A stretch of DNA of 64,000 nucleotides from MedAcidi-G1 sp002713545 (GTDB lineage: Bacteria; Actinomycetota; Acidimicrobiia; Acidimicrobiales; MedAcidi-G1): contig CAXGYF010000004.1 in the NCBI GenBank assembly GCA_964013895.1, positions 1-64,000 on the forward strand. Reading direction: 5' to 3'. Shown here in pieces: positions 51,090-60,322 of this stretch (position 1 is its first letter; the number at the start of each line of letters is the position of its first letter). A program made the position numbers and the translations under genes. The notes below the pieces were generated by a model. The model did not search any database, had not been told where the DNA came from, and saw only the letters and a list, made by a program, of their open reading frames with translations.

Positions 51090-52931
51090 ATGGCTTTGGT
51101 TTTAGACTCAATCAATTTCCCCGAAGACCTCAGTGACCTCAACTCGGAAGAGTTGGAAACTCTGTCTTCAGAAATCCGAACACTTCTTGTTGAAACGGTA
51201 GAGAATAACGGCGGTCATCTTGGTTCAAACCTAGGAATCGTAGAATTGACATTAGCTTTGCATCGCGTATTTGATTCCCCTAACGACACGATTCTTTGGG
51301 ATACAGGTCATCAAACTTACGTTCACAAAATTCTTACGGGACGAAAAAAAGAGTTCACTAATCTTCGCTTACCGGATGGGATTTCCGGATATCCGTCCCG
51401 AGAAGAGTCACCACACGACTGGATAGAGAATTCTCATGCCTCAACTGTGCTTTCTTATGCTCATGGTCTTGCCTCTGCATACTCTTTGTCAGATGATCAG
51501 CGGCGTGTTGTAGCTGTAATTGGGGATGGCTCTCTTACAGGAGGTATGGCTTTTGAAGGTCTTAACAATCTAGGTCATAGTGGGAAAAAGGTAACAATAA
51601 TTCTTAATGACAACGGCCGTTCATACGCTCCGACCATAAGTCGACTATCAGAAAGCCTTATAAGAATCCGATCAAATCCAACTTATATGAGGAGACAACG
51701 TCGTTTAGAAAAAATGGCTGAAAGTATTCCATGGGTAGGAGAAATCCTAGAACGAGGGATTAGCGCTACCAAAGCGGCCATAAGAGAAATGTTCGAACCT
51801 CCTGCATTCTTTGAGGCCTTAGGAATTACATATTTGGGCCCTTTTGATGGACACAATATTGAAGAAATTGAACAAGCATTAAGTAACGCTGTTGAATTTG
51901 AGGGACCGGTTGTTGTTCACGCACTTACCCAAAAGGGAAGGGGTCACGCACCAGCCGAACAAGACTCGATCAAACATATGCACGACACTTCTGGTATGAA
52001 ATCGGGTAGCTACACAGAAGCTTTTTCCGAAGCTATTGTTAAGGCGGGTGAATCAAATTCGAAAGTAGTTGCCATTACAGCCGCCATGCCTGATTCAACA
52101 GGCCTTCTTTCATTCAGAGAAAGATTCCCCGAACGCTGTTTTGACGTTGGTATTGCCGAGCAGCATGCTGTAACTGCAGCTGCTGGCATGGCCATGGGCG
52201 GTTTAAGGCCCGTAATAGCTGTATATTCAACTTTTCTTACTAGAGCTATCGATCAAATAAATCTTGACGTTGGGCTCCATGAACTTCCAGTAATTTTCTG
52301 TATCGATAGAGCTGGTGTTACAGGTGACGATGGAGCTTCCCATCATGGTCTTCTTGACATATCACTTCTTTCAAAGGTTCCAAAAATGAAAATTTTTGCA
52401 CCCTCTTCATACCAAGAGCTGCAGCAAATGCTCGAGGATGCACTTGACATCACAGAAGGGCCCATTGCAATCCGTTGGCCAAAAACTCCTGCTCCACAGG
52501 TTGAATGGACAGAAGTTGGAACTGGCGTAGAGTCGCGAAAAGTAACTGAAAGCAATGGCGACACCAAAGAAGTGTGCATTTTGGCTGCAGGGAAAATGCT
52601 CTCCGAAGCTGTCGCTGCGTCAGAACAGCTCAAAGATATCGGAGTAACTGTTTGGGACCCTCGAATTATCAGTCCTCTAAATACAGAAATGCTTGATGAT
52701 GCTAAAAAACACAAACTGGTCGTAACTATTGAGGATGGTTACATAGAAGGGGGTTTCGGATCTGCCGTTCTGGAGCGCTTAAATCGAGAAAAGTCAGATT
52801 GTCGAGTCATCAATCTGGGTGTTCCTCTTTCTTTCCACTCCCACAACAAACCAGACGATTTACTCTCCTCATTTGGTCTTGACTCAACAGGAATAGCCGA
52901 AAAGATAAGAGAAACTATTTCTGAGTTCTAA
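51090..52931 (+). CDS. dxs: 1-deoxy-D-xylulose-5-phosphate synthase
   Basis: DXS condenses pyruvate and glyceraldehyde-3-phosphate, the first step of the MEP pathway. In 613 aa: GGHLGSNLGIVELTLALH (about 42-59), DTGHQTYVHKILTGR (about 71-85), thiamine diphosphate site GDGSLTGGMAFEGLNN (about 149-164), and the pyrimidine domain EQHAVTAAAGMAMGGLRPV (about 363-381). The chain is about 10-30 residues shorter than common. ispE at 2.3-3.0 kb serves the same pathway. The N-terminal Asp-Leu start and ATG fit the family. Confidence 0.96.
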   Translation: MALVLDSINFPEDLSDLNSEELETLSSEIRTLLVETVENNGGHLGSNLGIVELTLALHRVFDSPNDTILWDTGHQTYVHKILTGRKKEFTNLRLPDGISGYPSREESPHDWIENSHASTVLSYAHGLASAYSLSDDQRRVVAVIGDGSLTGGMAFEGLNNLGHSGKKVTIILNDNGRSYAPTISRLSESLIRIRSNPTYMRRQRRLEKMAESIPWVGEILERGISATKAAIREMFEPPAFFEALGITYLGPFDGHNIEEIEQALSNAVEFEGPVVVHALTQKGRGHAPAEQDSIKHMHDTSGMKSGSYTEAFSEAIVKAGESNSKVVAITAAMPDSTGLLSFRERFPERCFDVGIAEQHAVTAAAGMAMGGLRPVIAVYSTFLTRAIDQINLDVGLHELPVIFCIDRAGVTGDDGASHHGLLDISLLSKVPKMKIFAPSSYQELQQMLEDALDITEGPIAIRWPKTPAPQVEWTEVGTGVESRKVTESNGDTKEVCILAAGKMLSEAVAASEQLKDIGVTVWDPRIISPLNTEMLDDAKKHKLVVTIEDGYIEGGFGSAVLERLNREKSDCRVINLGVPLSFHSHNKPDDLLSSFGLDSTGIAEKIRETISEF

Positions 52932-52937
52932 TAAGAC

Positions 52938-53540
52938 TTAAGAATAAAAAGGCTGTTCGCCCGAGCTGTGATCAGTTACATCAACAACATCTTTTATTTC
53001 AGGTACCGCTTCTAGAATTGATGCTCTAATACCTTCGGTTAATGTCGCCTGACTCATAGCACACCCTTGACAACCGCCCCCCATGGACACGTGAGCAGTT
53101 GAACCTTCCACACCTACAAGGGTCGCAAAACCACCATGCGAAGCAAGCGCTGGGTTAACTTTTTGCTCTAAAAGCTGATTGATCCTGTCGGGAACATCAC
53201 CTGTTAACTCCAATTCCCCTATATCACCGAGCGGATTTGGCCTATTAGGGTTTCGTATGACCAGACCACCTTGATCGGCGTTTTGTGGGATGTCAAGTGT
53301 GGCTCCAGCTAATTTATCCTTGCTCGCCGAGGGAATAATCACCGTCAATTCACCTACTTCATATGAAATATCTTCATCATCCAATTCTTCTACGGGAACG
53401 AATGCCAAATCGTACGAGTACTCAACGCCGGATACTCCGCTAACAGCAACTCTCAGACCCAGTTTTTCTGCATCTGACTCTTCTGATCGAACGGCTAGAA
53501 CTTTCACCGAAGCTTCTTCACTTATTTCAAGAATTGACAC
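52938..53540 (-). CDS. NfuA-type iron-sulfur carrier with a cysteine-free IscA-like domain
   Basis: A 200-aa protein. The last 75 residues are a NifU C-terminal domain with the cluster motif GGGCQGCAMSQATL (Cys-x-x-Cys at about 158-161), which carries a 4Fe-4S cluster to target proteins. The first 100 residues look like an A-type carrier domain (VAVSGVSGVEYSYDLAF, about 30-46), but the cysteines of IscA are missing, as in E. coli NfuA, where this part helps target binding. Divergent from the next crotonase gene, with a 90-nt gap. Confidence 0.9.
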   Translation of the reverse strand: MSILEISEEASVKVLAVRSEESDAEKLGLRVAVSGVSGVEYSYDLAFVPVEELDDEDISYEVGELTVIIPSASKDKLAGATLDIPQNADQGGLVIRNPNRPNPLGDIGELELTGDVPDRINQLLEQKVNPALASHGGFATLVGVEGSTAHVSMGGGCQGCAMSQATLTEGIRASILEAVPEIKDVVDVTDHSSGEQPFYS

Positions 53541-53630
53541 TTTTCCCCCTTACGCGAAGTTTCACTATTAAATCCTAACTTGAAGAAACTTAGTTTCAAT
53601 TCTACGTGAAGAAGACGATAGATTTCGAGT

Positions 53631-54329
53631 ATGGAATCTACAACTGTGCAAGTCAGATACGAAAATGAAATCGCAATTTTGGAATTGGACGATGGGAAAG
53701 CAAATGCTCTAGGTCACGATGCAATAGGTTCTCTGGTTGAAAAACTAGACGAAGTTCAAGATGCTGGGGCAGTCGTAATATCAGGTAGACCTGGAAAATT
53801 TTCAGCGGGTTTTGACCTTGCGGTTATGAAATCAGGCGAGGATGCCGCACGAGAAATGTTAAGGAGTGGAGTGGAACTATTTCTCAAGTGCTACTCATTT
53901 CCAAGGCCAATCGTTGCTGCTTGCACCGGACATGCTTTAGCTGCAGGAGCCATTTTGTTGATGTCTTGTGATTTAAGGATTGGAGCAAAAGGAGAATTTA
54001 AGATAGGTCTACCAGAACTTGCTATTGGTATGTCACTACCTTTTTTCGCAACCGAACTTGCGAGAGATCGTATTTCAAAACGACATTTCACTAAAGCAAC
54101 TGCGCTTGGACAAACATTTGATCCGGAAAGTGCATGCGATGCCGGATTTCTTGACGAGATCGTCGCTCCAGATGAAGTGCTTTCTACTGCACTAGCCAGA
54201 GCAGAATCTTTTAAATCAATTGGAAAAACTCAGCTTTCTCTTACGCGTTCCACATCGAGAGGGGAAACCATAAAAAGAATAGAAGACAGCCTTGAAACAG
54301 ATCTAAGTCTTTTTGTGGTTAGCCAATAA
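53631..54329 (+). CDS. Enoyl-CoA hydratase/isomerase (crotonase) family protein
   Basis: A 232-aa, rather short crotonase. GKFSAGFDLAVMKSGE (about 56-71) and CTGHALAAGAILLMSCDLRIGAKGEFKIGLPELAIGM give the oxyanion hole and downstream block. The usual hydratase Glu pair is incomplete: the second acid is in GLPELAIG. It may be an isomerase or a hydratase of unknown substrate. Start ATG; it is followed 7 nt later by the ferrochelatase gene on the same strand. Confidence 0.84.
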   Translation: MESTTVQVRYENEIAILELDDGKANALGHDAIGSLVEKLDEVQDAGAVVISGRPGKFSAGFDLAVMKSGEDAAREMLRSGVELFLKCYSFPRPIVAACTGHALAAGAILLMSCDLRIGAKGEFKIGLPELAIGMSLPFFATELARDRISKRHFTKATALGQTFDPESACDAGFLDEIVAPDEVLSTALARAESFKSIGKTQLSLTRSTSRGETIKRIEDSLETDLSLFVVSQ

Positions 54330-54336
54330 AACTTTT

Positions 54337-55350
54337 ATGAACAAGGTGTATGACGCTCTTTTTTTAGTATCTTTTGGGGGTCCCGAGAGTCCTGAGGAAA
54401 TCAAACCTTTTCTTGAAAGGATTACAGAGGGTAAAAATATTCCCTCTAATCGTCTCGAAGAAATAGCTCAGCGTTATGAAACAGTAGGTGGTGTTTCTCC
54501 TTTAAATGCCAACATGCGCGACATAAAGGAAAAACTTGAAATAGAAATAAAAAATCGAGATATAGATATTCCAATTTTTCTCGGATACAGAAATGTTGAC
54601 CCTCTGATTAGCAACACAGTAAATGAAATGAAGGATTCGGGTGTCTCTAAGTGTTTGGTGTGGCTTTCATCTCCCTACAGTTCCTACAGTTCTTGCCGGC
54701 AGTACACCGAAAACATAGAAAATGCTTGCTCCCACATTAAAAATGCTCCACAAACAGAACAAATAAGACGTCATCATGACCACCCTGGATTGATAGAACC
54801 CGCTGCCGACTGTCTTCGATCAGCAATTGACGAGATCCCCAGCGCTCTAAGAGATGAAACTGTATTGCTTTTTTCGGCTCATAGCCTTCCAGTGAGCATG
54901 GCTGAAACATGTCGATATGAATCTGAAATTAATGAAGCTGCATCGCTTGTCGCTAATAAGGTGGATCCCGATAAACGCTTACGTAGAGAGGTAGTTTGGC
55001 AATCACGAAGCGGACCTCCTTCTATTCCTTGGTTAGAACCTGATATAAATGACAAATTGGATCAACTGGCTTCTGAAGGTGTGAAAGCAGTTGTAGTTTC
55101 TCCTATTGGATTTCCAGTAGAGAACTTTGAGATTCTCTGGGATCTTGATTTCGAGGCCTCAAACAAAGCGGCATCACTAGGGATGGCTTTCAGTCGGGCT
55201 AACTCCGTCAACAATGATTCAAGATTTATAAGTATGATTGCTGATCTACTATGCGAGAGGATCGACAAACCCACACTCGCCGTATCTGCTTTGGGCAGCT
55301 TAAAAATCGCACCAAAAAAGTGTGAAAAAGACTGTTGCCCCAACAAATAA
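54337..55350 (+). CDS. Ferrochelatase (probably coproporphyrin ferrochelatase)
   Basis: A 337-aa ferrochelatase that inserts Fe(II) into a porphyrin; Actinobacteria use coproporphyrin III (CpfC). DALFLVSFGGPESPEEI at the start, TVLLFSAHSLPVSMAE (about 178-193) with the metal-binding His, and VVVSPIGFPVENFEILWDLDFEA (about 247-269) with the catalytic Glu are typical. The end, KKCEKDCCPNK, has three cysteines that could ligate the 2Fe-2S cluster seen in some actinobacterial enzymes. The ATG at 54337 is preferred over a start 24 bases upstream that would overlap the crotonase gene. Confidence 0.93.
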   Translation: MNKVYDALFLVSFGGPESPEEIKPFLERITEGKNIPSNRLEEIAQRYETVGGVSPLNANMRDIKEKLEIEIKNRDIDIPIFLGYRNVDPLISNTVNEMKDSGVSKCLVWLSSPYSSYSSCRQYTENIENACSHIKNAPQTEQIRRHHDHPGLIEPAADCLRSAIDEIPSALRDETVLLFSAHSLPVSMAETCRYESEINEAASLVANKVDPDKRLRREVVWQSRSGPPSIPWLEPDINDKLDQLASEGVKAVVVSPIGFPVENFEILWDLDFEASNKAASLGMAFSRANSVNNDSRFISMIADLLCERIDKPTLAVSALGSLKIAPKKCEKDCCPNK

Positions 55351-55453
55351 TCAAAAAATACTAATTTGTTGTTATAAAGTCGGCAAAAATATGCTTTTTA
55401 CCGTTCTAGGGTCCACTGTCACGTTCAGTTGGCAAGGTAATTTTGAGTTGCCG

Positions 55454-55765
55454 ATGAATCACGCTCAAATTGCTAAAGAAGCCTTAAATATGCGCATAGC
55501 AACCCTGTCCTCAAATATTGCAAATGGGTTGCTTTTGGACACAGGAAAAGCAGGTGAACTCCTGGCCGCCTGCGGGGACCCTAGTGTTGATAAAGCAATA
55601 AGGAATCTAGGTGATACTTGGCAAGAAGCTGGTCTTCCACCTGAATCTATTGAAAAGCCTTGGACAGAAGCGCAAATAAAAAATCTTATATCAGTGGGAG
55701 GCAACGAACTCCTAGACATTTTGGATGAACTTGTAAATGGAATCACCCGCTGCAAGATCCATTAA
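55454..55765 (+). CDS. Hypothetical protein
   Basis: I do not recognise this protein of 103 aa (from ATG 55454). It is helical, with NHAQIAKEALNMRIATLSSN at the start, a Pro-rich middle (GLPPESIEKPWTEAQIK) and no membrane segment. The same frame stays open upstream to 55322, giving up to 147 aa with an unlikely hydrophobic, Cys-rich start, so the true start is uncertain (other ATG at 55391). It lies between ferrochelatase and parC and could be read with parC. Confidence 0.6.
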   Translation: MNHAQIAKEALNMRIATLSSNIANGLLLDTGKAGELLAACGDPSVDKAIRNLGDTWQEAGLPPESIEKPWTEAQIKNLISVGGNELLDILDELVNGITRCKIH

Positions 55766-55785
55766 TTTAAAACTTTGGAGCAGAC

Positions 55786-58203
55786 ATGAATAAACAACAA
55801 AAACTTTTGCCGGATGAAATTAACTTTGCAAAAGAGATAGTCGGAGTACCTGTCGAAGAGGAGATGCAAGAATCCTTCCTTGCTTATTCACTTTCCGTTA
55901 TTACATCTAGAGCTATACCTGATGTCAAAGATGGTTTGAAGCCAGTTCAGCGAAGGATTCTCTACACGATGCTGAGAATGGGACTTAGACCGGAAAATCC
56001 ACATCGTAAAAGTGCCAGAGTCGTAGGCGACACTATGGGTCGTTATCACCCGCACGGTGACGCAGCTATTTACGACGCTCTCGTGCGGATGGGGCAGGAT
56101 TTCTCTCGTGGAATGACGCTCGTAGATAAACAAGGCAATTTTGGTTCTCTTGATGATCCGCCTGCTGCGCCTCGCTACACAGAATGCCGGCTTGCAGAAA
56201 CTGCAATGGAGATGCTCAGGGAGATTGATGAAGATACAGTCGATTTTCGACCCACTTATGATGGGGAAAGCGAAGAACCTACTTGTTTGCCTGCACTCTT
56301 ACCAAACCTTCTAGTTAACGGCACTTCAGGTATAGCTGTCGGTATGGCGACCAATATGCCTACTCATAATCTTGTAGAAGTTGGTGCTGCGATTTCTTTA
56401 ATAATGAAAAAAAGACGACCAAAACCGACGATAAGCGAAATTATGGATGTCATACCCGGACCCGATTTCCCCAGTGGAGGAATAGTCATAAATGACAACC
56501 TTGAGGAAATATACAAAACCGGAAAAGGAACGATAAGAATTCGCGCAAAGGCGCACGTTGAACCTTCTGGAAAAAACCGACAGGCAGTTGTCATAACTGA
56601 GCTCCCCTATTTGGTGGGTCCTGAAAGAGTAATAAGCAAACTTAAAGAACTCAACGAAGCCAGCAAGCTCAATGGAGTAATGGATTTTAAAAATTTGTCT
56701 GATCGTGAATCAGGTTTAAAAATACAAATAACTGTAAAACCAGGCCACAATCCACAGGCTGTTCTTGCTGACCTCTACAAAATGACCCCGCTTGAGGAAA
56801 CATTTAGCATTAACAATGTCGTTTTAGTGGATGGCGAACCTCGCACTTTAGGCATATACGACCTATGCGATTATTACATAAAGCACCGTTTACAAGTCGT
56901 AGTCAGAAGAACAAAATACCGACTCTCTCAGGCAAAAGCCCGACTTAACATCGTTAAGGGACTCCTGATCGCACTTGACTCAATTGATGAAGTTGTCTCA
57001 ATAATAAGAAAATCTGAAGATACGGCTGAGGCACGAAATGCTTTGATGAAAAAATTTAAATTAACACAACTACAAACGGACCATATCCTCGACATGCCTT
57101 TGAAAAGACTCACGGCATTAGAAAAAAGAAAGTTAGAAGAAGAGCAAGCTGAATTGAAAAAAGCTATAACTGGTTTCAACACCCTACTTAAATCAGACAC
57201 TCGTCAAAAAACACTTGTGATCAAAGAGTTAGATGAAGTCGTTCAGCAATTTGGAAGAGAACGTCGCACCGAAATAATCAGTTCAGATGACTTGCCGGTA
57301 TTCGAAACTACGGAAGTAGACGAAGACATAGAAGACGAACCTTGTGTTGTCACTCTCTCATCTTCCGGTCAAATAGGAAGATTAGGCGTGGATGGGGCCA
57401 AGAAAGCCAGCCCAGGAAGACATGACATACTTCTTGCATCTCTCCTCACAAGCACCACATCAACTGTTACTGCTGTTACTTCTGAGGGACGAGCCCTTCA
57501 CGTCCTTGCTGCTGAACTAGTAGATGCTTCTGGAAGAACGCGTGGCGGAAGTGCTACCCAGCTTTTTGGCACGAATAAAGGTGAAATAATCCAGACGATT
57601 TTGACAAATTCAAAAGAACATCTTGTATTAGTAACTGAGAGTGGTGTAATTAAACGACTAACGACTGAAGAGATACAGAAAACTCAAAACGCAAAGCAAA
57701 TAATAAAGCTAAAACCAGGTGACCGTGTTGCTAGCGCTTTCTGCGCTCCTGACAAAATTGATATTGGAATAACCGCTTCTGATGGACAATTCCTAAGAAT
57801 GCCGATTTCTAGTGTAAGTATCCAAGGCAGAGGTGCAGCGGGGGTTGCTGGAATGAAATTAAAAAATGGTTCGATAATAGTAGCTGCAGAGGCCATCCTT
57901 GGAGATGACTTCGTGACTACTGTCTTCAGTAATCAAACTGCGAAAGTAACTCCGGTTGCAGAATTTGAATCAAGAGGACGTAACGGAGTCGGTGTCCGCA
58001 TAACAAAGATTGCTGAAGACTCAAAAGTAACGATTGCTAAAATCGGGCCTCTGACAAATCTTCTTGCTGTAATGGCTACGGACGATGACCCAAAAAAACC
58101 TGATCCAAACCCTGTCCAACTTTTACTCGAGTCAAGCAAAAGGGACCTAGTGGGTACAACAACCGAAAGACAGATTCTTACTCTTGGAGTAAGCAGGTGG
58201 TGA
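55786..58203 (+). CDS. parC: DNA topoisomerase IV subunit A
   Basis: An 805-aa type IIA topoisomerase A subunit. SRAIPDVKDGLKPVQRRILY (about 41-60), VVGDTMGRYHPHGDAAIYDALVRM (about 79-102), QGNFGSLDDPPAAPRYTECRL with the catalytic Tyr at 131, and GIAVGMATNMPTHNL (about 184-198) are all conserved. The C-terminal beta-pinwheel lacks the QRRGGKG GyrA box (the matching region reads GRTRGGSAT), which favours topoisomerase IV over gyrase. GGAG precedes the ATG. parE follows after 7 nt; A before B order is unusual for gyrase. Confidence 0.9.
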   Translation: MNKQQKLLPDEINFAKEIVGVPVEEEMQESFLAYSLSVITSRAIPDVKDGLKPVQRRILYTMLRMGLRPENPHRKSARVVGDTMGRYHPHGDAAIYDALVRMGQDFSRGMTLVDKQGNFGSLDDPPAAPRYTECRLAETAMEMLREIDEDTVDFRPTYDGESEEPTCLPALLPNLLVNGTSGIAVGMATNMPTHNLVEVGAAISLIMKKRRPKPTISEIMDVIPGPDFPSGGIVINDNLEEIYKTGKGTIRIRAKAHVEPSGKNRQAVVITELPYLVGPERVISKLKELNEASKLNGVMDFKNLSDRESGLKIQITVKPGHNPQAVLADLYKMTPLEETFSINNVVLVDGEPRTLGIYDLCDYYIKHRLQVVVRRTKYRLSQAKARLNIVKGLLIALDSIDEVVSIIRKSEDTAEARNALMKKFKLTQLQTDHILDMPLKRLTALEKRKLEEEQAELKKAITGFNTLLKSDTRQKTLVIKELDEVVQQFGRERRTEIISSDDLPVFETTEVDEDIEDEPCVVTLSSSGQIGRLGVDGAKKASPGRHDILLASLLTSTTSTVTAVTSEGRALHVLAAELVDASGRTRGGSATQLFGTNKGEIIQTILTNSKEHLVLVTESGVIKRLTTEEIQKTQNAKQIIKLKPGDRVASAFCAPDKIDIGITASDGQFLRMPISSVSIQGRGAAGVAGMKLKNGSIIVAAEAILGDDFVTTVFSNQTAKVTPVAEFESRGRNGVGVRITKIAEDSKVTIAKIGPLTNLLAVMATDDDPKKPDPNPVQLLLESSKRDLVGTTTERQILTLGVSRW

Positions 58204-58210
58204 AAATAAT

Positions 58211-60322
58211 ATGACTGCGTCTAAGACAAAAGCTGAGTCAAAGAAACCGACTGCATCGAAAGCAAAGGCACCAAGAACTAAAAAAAATACCCTCAACGGT
58301 TACGGCGCTGACGATATACAAACTTTAGAAGGCCTTGAAGCCGTCAGAAAAAGACCCGGCATGTATATAGGAGGAACCGGAAGTCAAGGACTTATGCACC
58401 TTGTCTGGGAATTAGTAGATAACGCTGTCGATGAAGCTGCTGCCGGTTTCGCAACCCGTTTAGAGGTCATTCTTAACCGTGATGGTTCTGTTGAAATATC
58501 TGATAACGGTCGAGGAATACCCGTAGACATTCATTCAGGTAAAAAAGTTTCGGCTCTAGAAGTAGTTTTAACTGAACTGCATGCAGGGGGAAAGTTTGGA
58601 GGAGGTGCATACGGAGCATCTGGAGGATTACATGGTGTAGGTGCTTCAGTAGTAAATGCTTTATCTTCAAAGCTAATAGCTCAAGTCGATCGAGAAGGCA
58701 GCACTCATGAACTCGGGTTCAAGGCAAGAGTCCCGGGAACCTTTAGTGGTTCGTCCTTTAAGCAAAGCCACCAGGTGAAGAAAATAAAGAAAATAAGTCC
58801 AACAAAATCAGGAACACGCATACGTTTTTGGCCAGATCAAGATATTTTTGACAAAGAGGCTCGAATCGACTTCGAAGAAATATGCGCCCGCTTAACTCGT
58901 TCCTGTTTTCTTGTACCTGGTCTGAAAGTTACTGCTACTGATAAAAGAAGTGGAAACAGCTCAAAACCTTTTAATTTTGTATCAAGAGGAGGTCTTGCAG
59001 ATCTAGTTAATCATCTCTCGGTGGGTGAAAATGTAACTGAAGTAATAACACTTTCAGGGTTTGAATCCTTTATTGAAAAAGTTCCTGTTGACGGGAAAAT
59101 GAAAGAAGTTGATAGAGACTGCAAAGTGGAAATAGCTATCAGATGGGTAAGTGGATTTGATACCACAATACAATCTTTCGTAAATACGATTCCCACTTCG
59201 CAAGGGGGAACGCATATAACAGGATTTGACAGAGCTCTGACAAGAGCTACAAACGACATACTCCTAAAAGACACTCGCAAACTTGCAAAACTTGCGAAAG
59301 AAAACAAAAACCGCGCTACCAAAGAAGATGTTCAAGAGGGGCTAGTTGCAGCCATAAAAGTAATTTTTCCCGAGCCACAGTTTCGCGGACAGACTAAACA
59401 AGAACTCGGTACGCCAGCAATTGAAAAAATAGTCTATGACATAGTTAAACAGGGATTAACAGATTGGTTCAACGGCGCCGGCCCTAAACGCCACGTGAAT
59501 CTACTCAGAGACAAAATGTCTAACGCAATCATTAACAGAGTCAGCTCGAAACAGCTTCTTGAAACGAAGCGTCGGGCTGCAAGTATGGGTTCAACAGGAA
59601 TGCCAGAAAAACTAGCCGACTGCCGAGTTCATGGGCCTGATTCCGAACTAATCATAGTCGAGGGAGACTCTGCTGCTGGACCTGCTAAAGCTGGGAGGAA
59701 CTCTGAGAATATGGCTATTTTACCTCTCAGGGGAAAGGTTGTTAATGCTGAGAAGTCCTCACTTAAACAGGTTTTAGACAATACGGAAGCCCAAGCCCTT
59801 TTTACAGCGGTGGGTGCAGGGTCTGGTGAAGAATTTGAAATAGAAGCTGCAAGATACGGAAGGATAATTATTCTTTGCGACGCTGATGTCGATGGGAGTC
59901 ACATACGCTGCCTACTCTTAACACTTATGCATAAATACATGCGGCCAATGCTTGAAGATGGACGTGTCTTCGCTGCTCAACCTCCACTTTTTTCAACCAG
60001 AATTGGAGACACTATCCACAGAGCTTTCTCAGAAAATGAGAGAGATGCCATTACAGCCAAATTAACAAAAGGCGGCCGAAAAGCTGAGAACATAACTTGG
60101 AACAGGTTTAAAGGGCTAGGAGAAATGAACGTGGATGAACTAGCTGAATGCGCTCTAAACCCAAAAACACGAATACTCCGTCAAATGAAAATGAGTGACG
60201 TAGCTGCTGCTAAAAAAGCAGCAAAAGCTTTTGACACTCTGATGGGTTCGGATGTGGGAAAGCGTCGCGACTATTTGATCGCCAACAGCAATCTTCTAGA
60301 CCAGTCAGCTCTAGACATCTAA
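58211..60322 (+). CDS. parE: DNA topoisomerase IV subunit B
   Basis: A 703-aa ATPase subunit. The GHKL ATP site comprises LEGLEAVRKRPGMYIGGTG (about 38-56), ELVDNAVDEA (about 66-75), ISDNGRGIPVD (about 95-105), and GGLHGVGASVVNAL (about 138-151). The Toprim domain has IVEGDSAAG (about 485-493) and ILCDADVDGSHI (about 556-567). The C-terminus carries RFKGLGEMNVDEL and ends normally. The N-terminal 25 residues are a Lys/Ala/Thr-rich extension. It overlaps the following nuclease gene by one base. Confidence 0.92.
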   Translation: MTASKTKAESKKPTASKAKAPRTKKNTLNGYGADDIQTLEGLEAVRKRPGMYIGGTGSQGLMHLVWELVDNAVDEAAAGFATRLEVILNRDGSVEISDNGRGIPVDIHSGKKVSALEVVLTELHAGGKFGGGAYGASGGLHGVGASVVNALSSKLIAQVDREGSTHELGFKARVPGTFSGSSFKQSHQVKKIKKISPTKSGTRIRFWPDQDIFDKEARIDFEEICARLTRSCFLVPGLKVTATDKRSGNSSKPFNFVSRGGLADLVNHLSVGENVTEVITLSGFESFIEKVPVDGKMKEVDRDCKVEIAIRWVSGFDTTIQSFVNTIPTSQGGTHITGFDRALTRATNDILLKDTRKLAKLAKENKNRATKEDVQEGLVAAIKVIFPEPQFRGQTKQELGTPAIEKIVYDIVKQGLTDWFNGAGPKRHVNLLRDKMSNAIINRVSSKQLLETKRRAASMGSTGMPEKLADCRVHGPDSELIIVEGDSAAGPAKAGRNSENMAILPLRGKVVNAEKSSLKQVLDNTEAQALFTAVGAGSGEEFEIEAARYGRIIILCDADVDGSHIRCLLLTLMHKYMRPMLEDGRVFAAQPPLFSTRIGDTIHRAFSENERDAITAKLTKGGRKAENITWNRFKGLGEMNVDELAECALNPKTRILRQMKMSDVAAAKKAAKAFDTLMGSDVGKRRDYLIANSNLLDQSALDI

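Noticed and set aside
55786..60322. DNA gyrase gyrA-gyrB
   Set aside because: The A subunit lacks the GyrA box in its C-terminal domain and the pair resembles actinobacterial topoisomerase IV, though a functional test would be needed for certainty.
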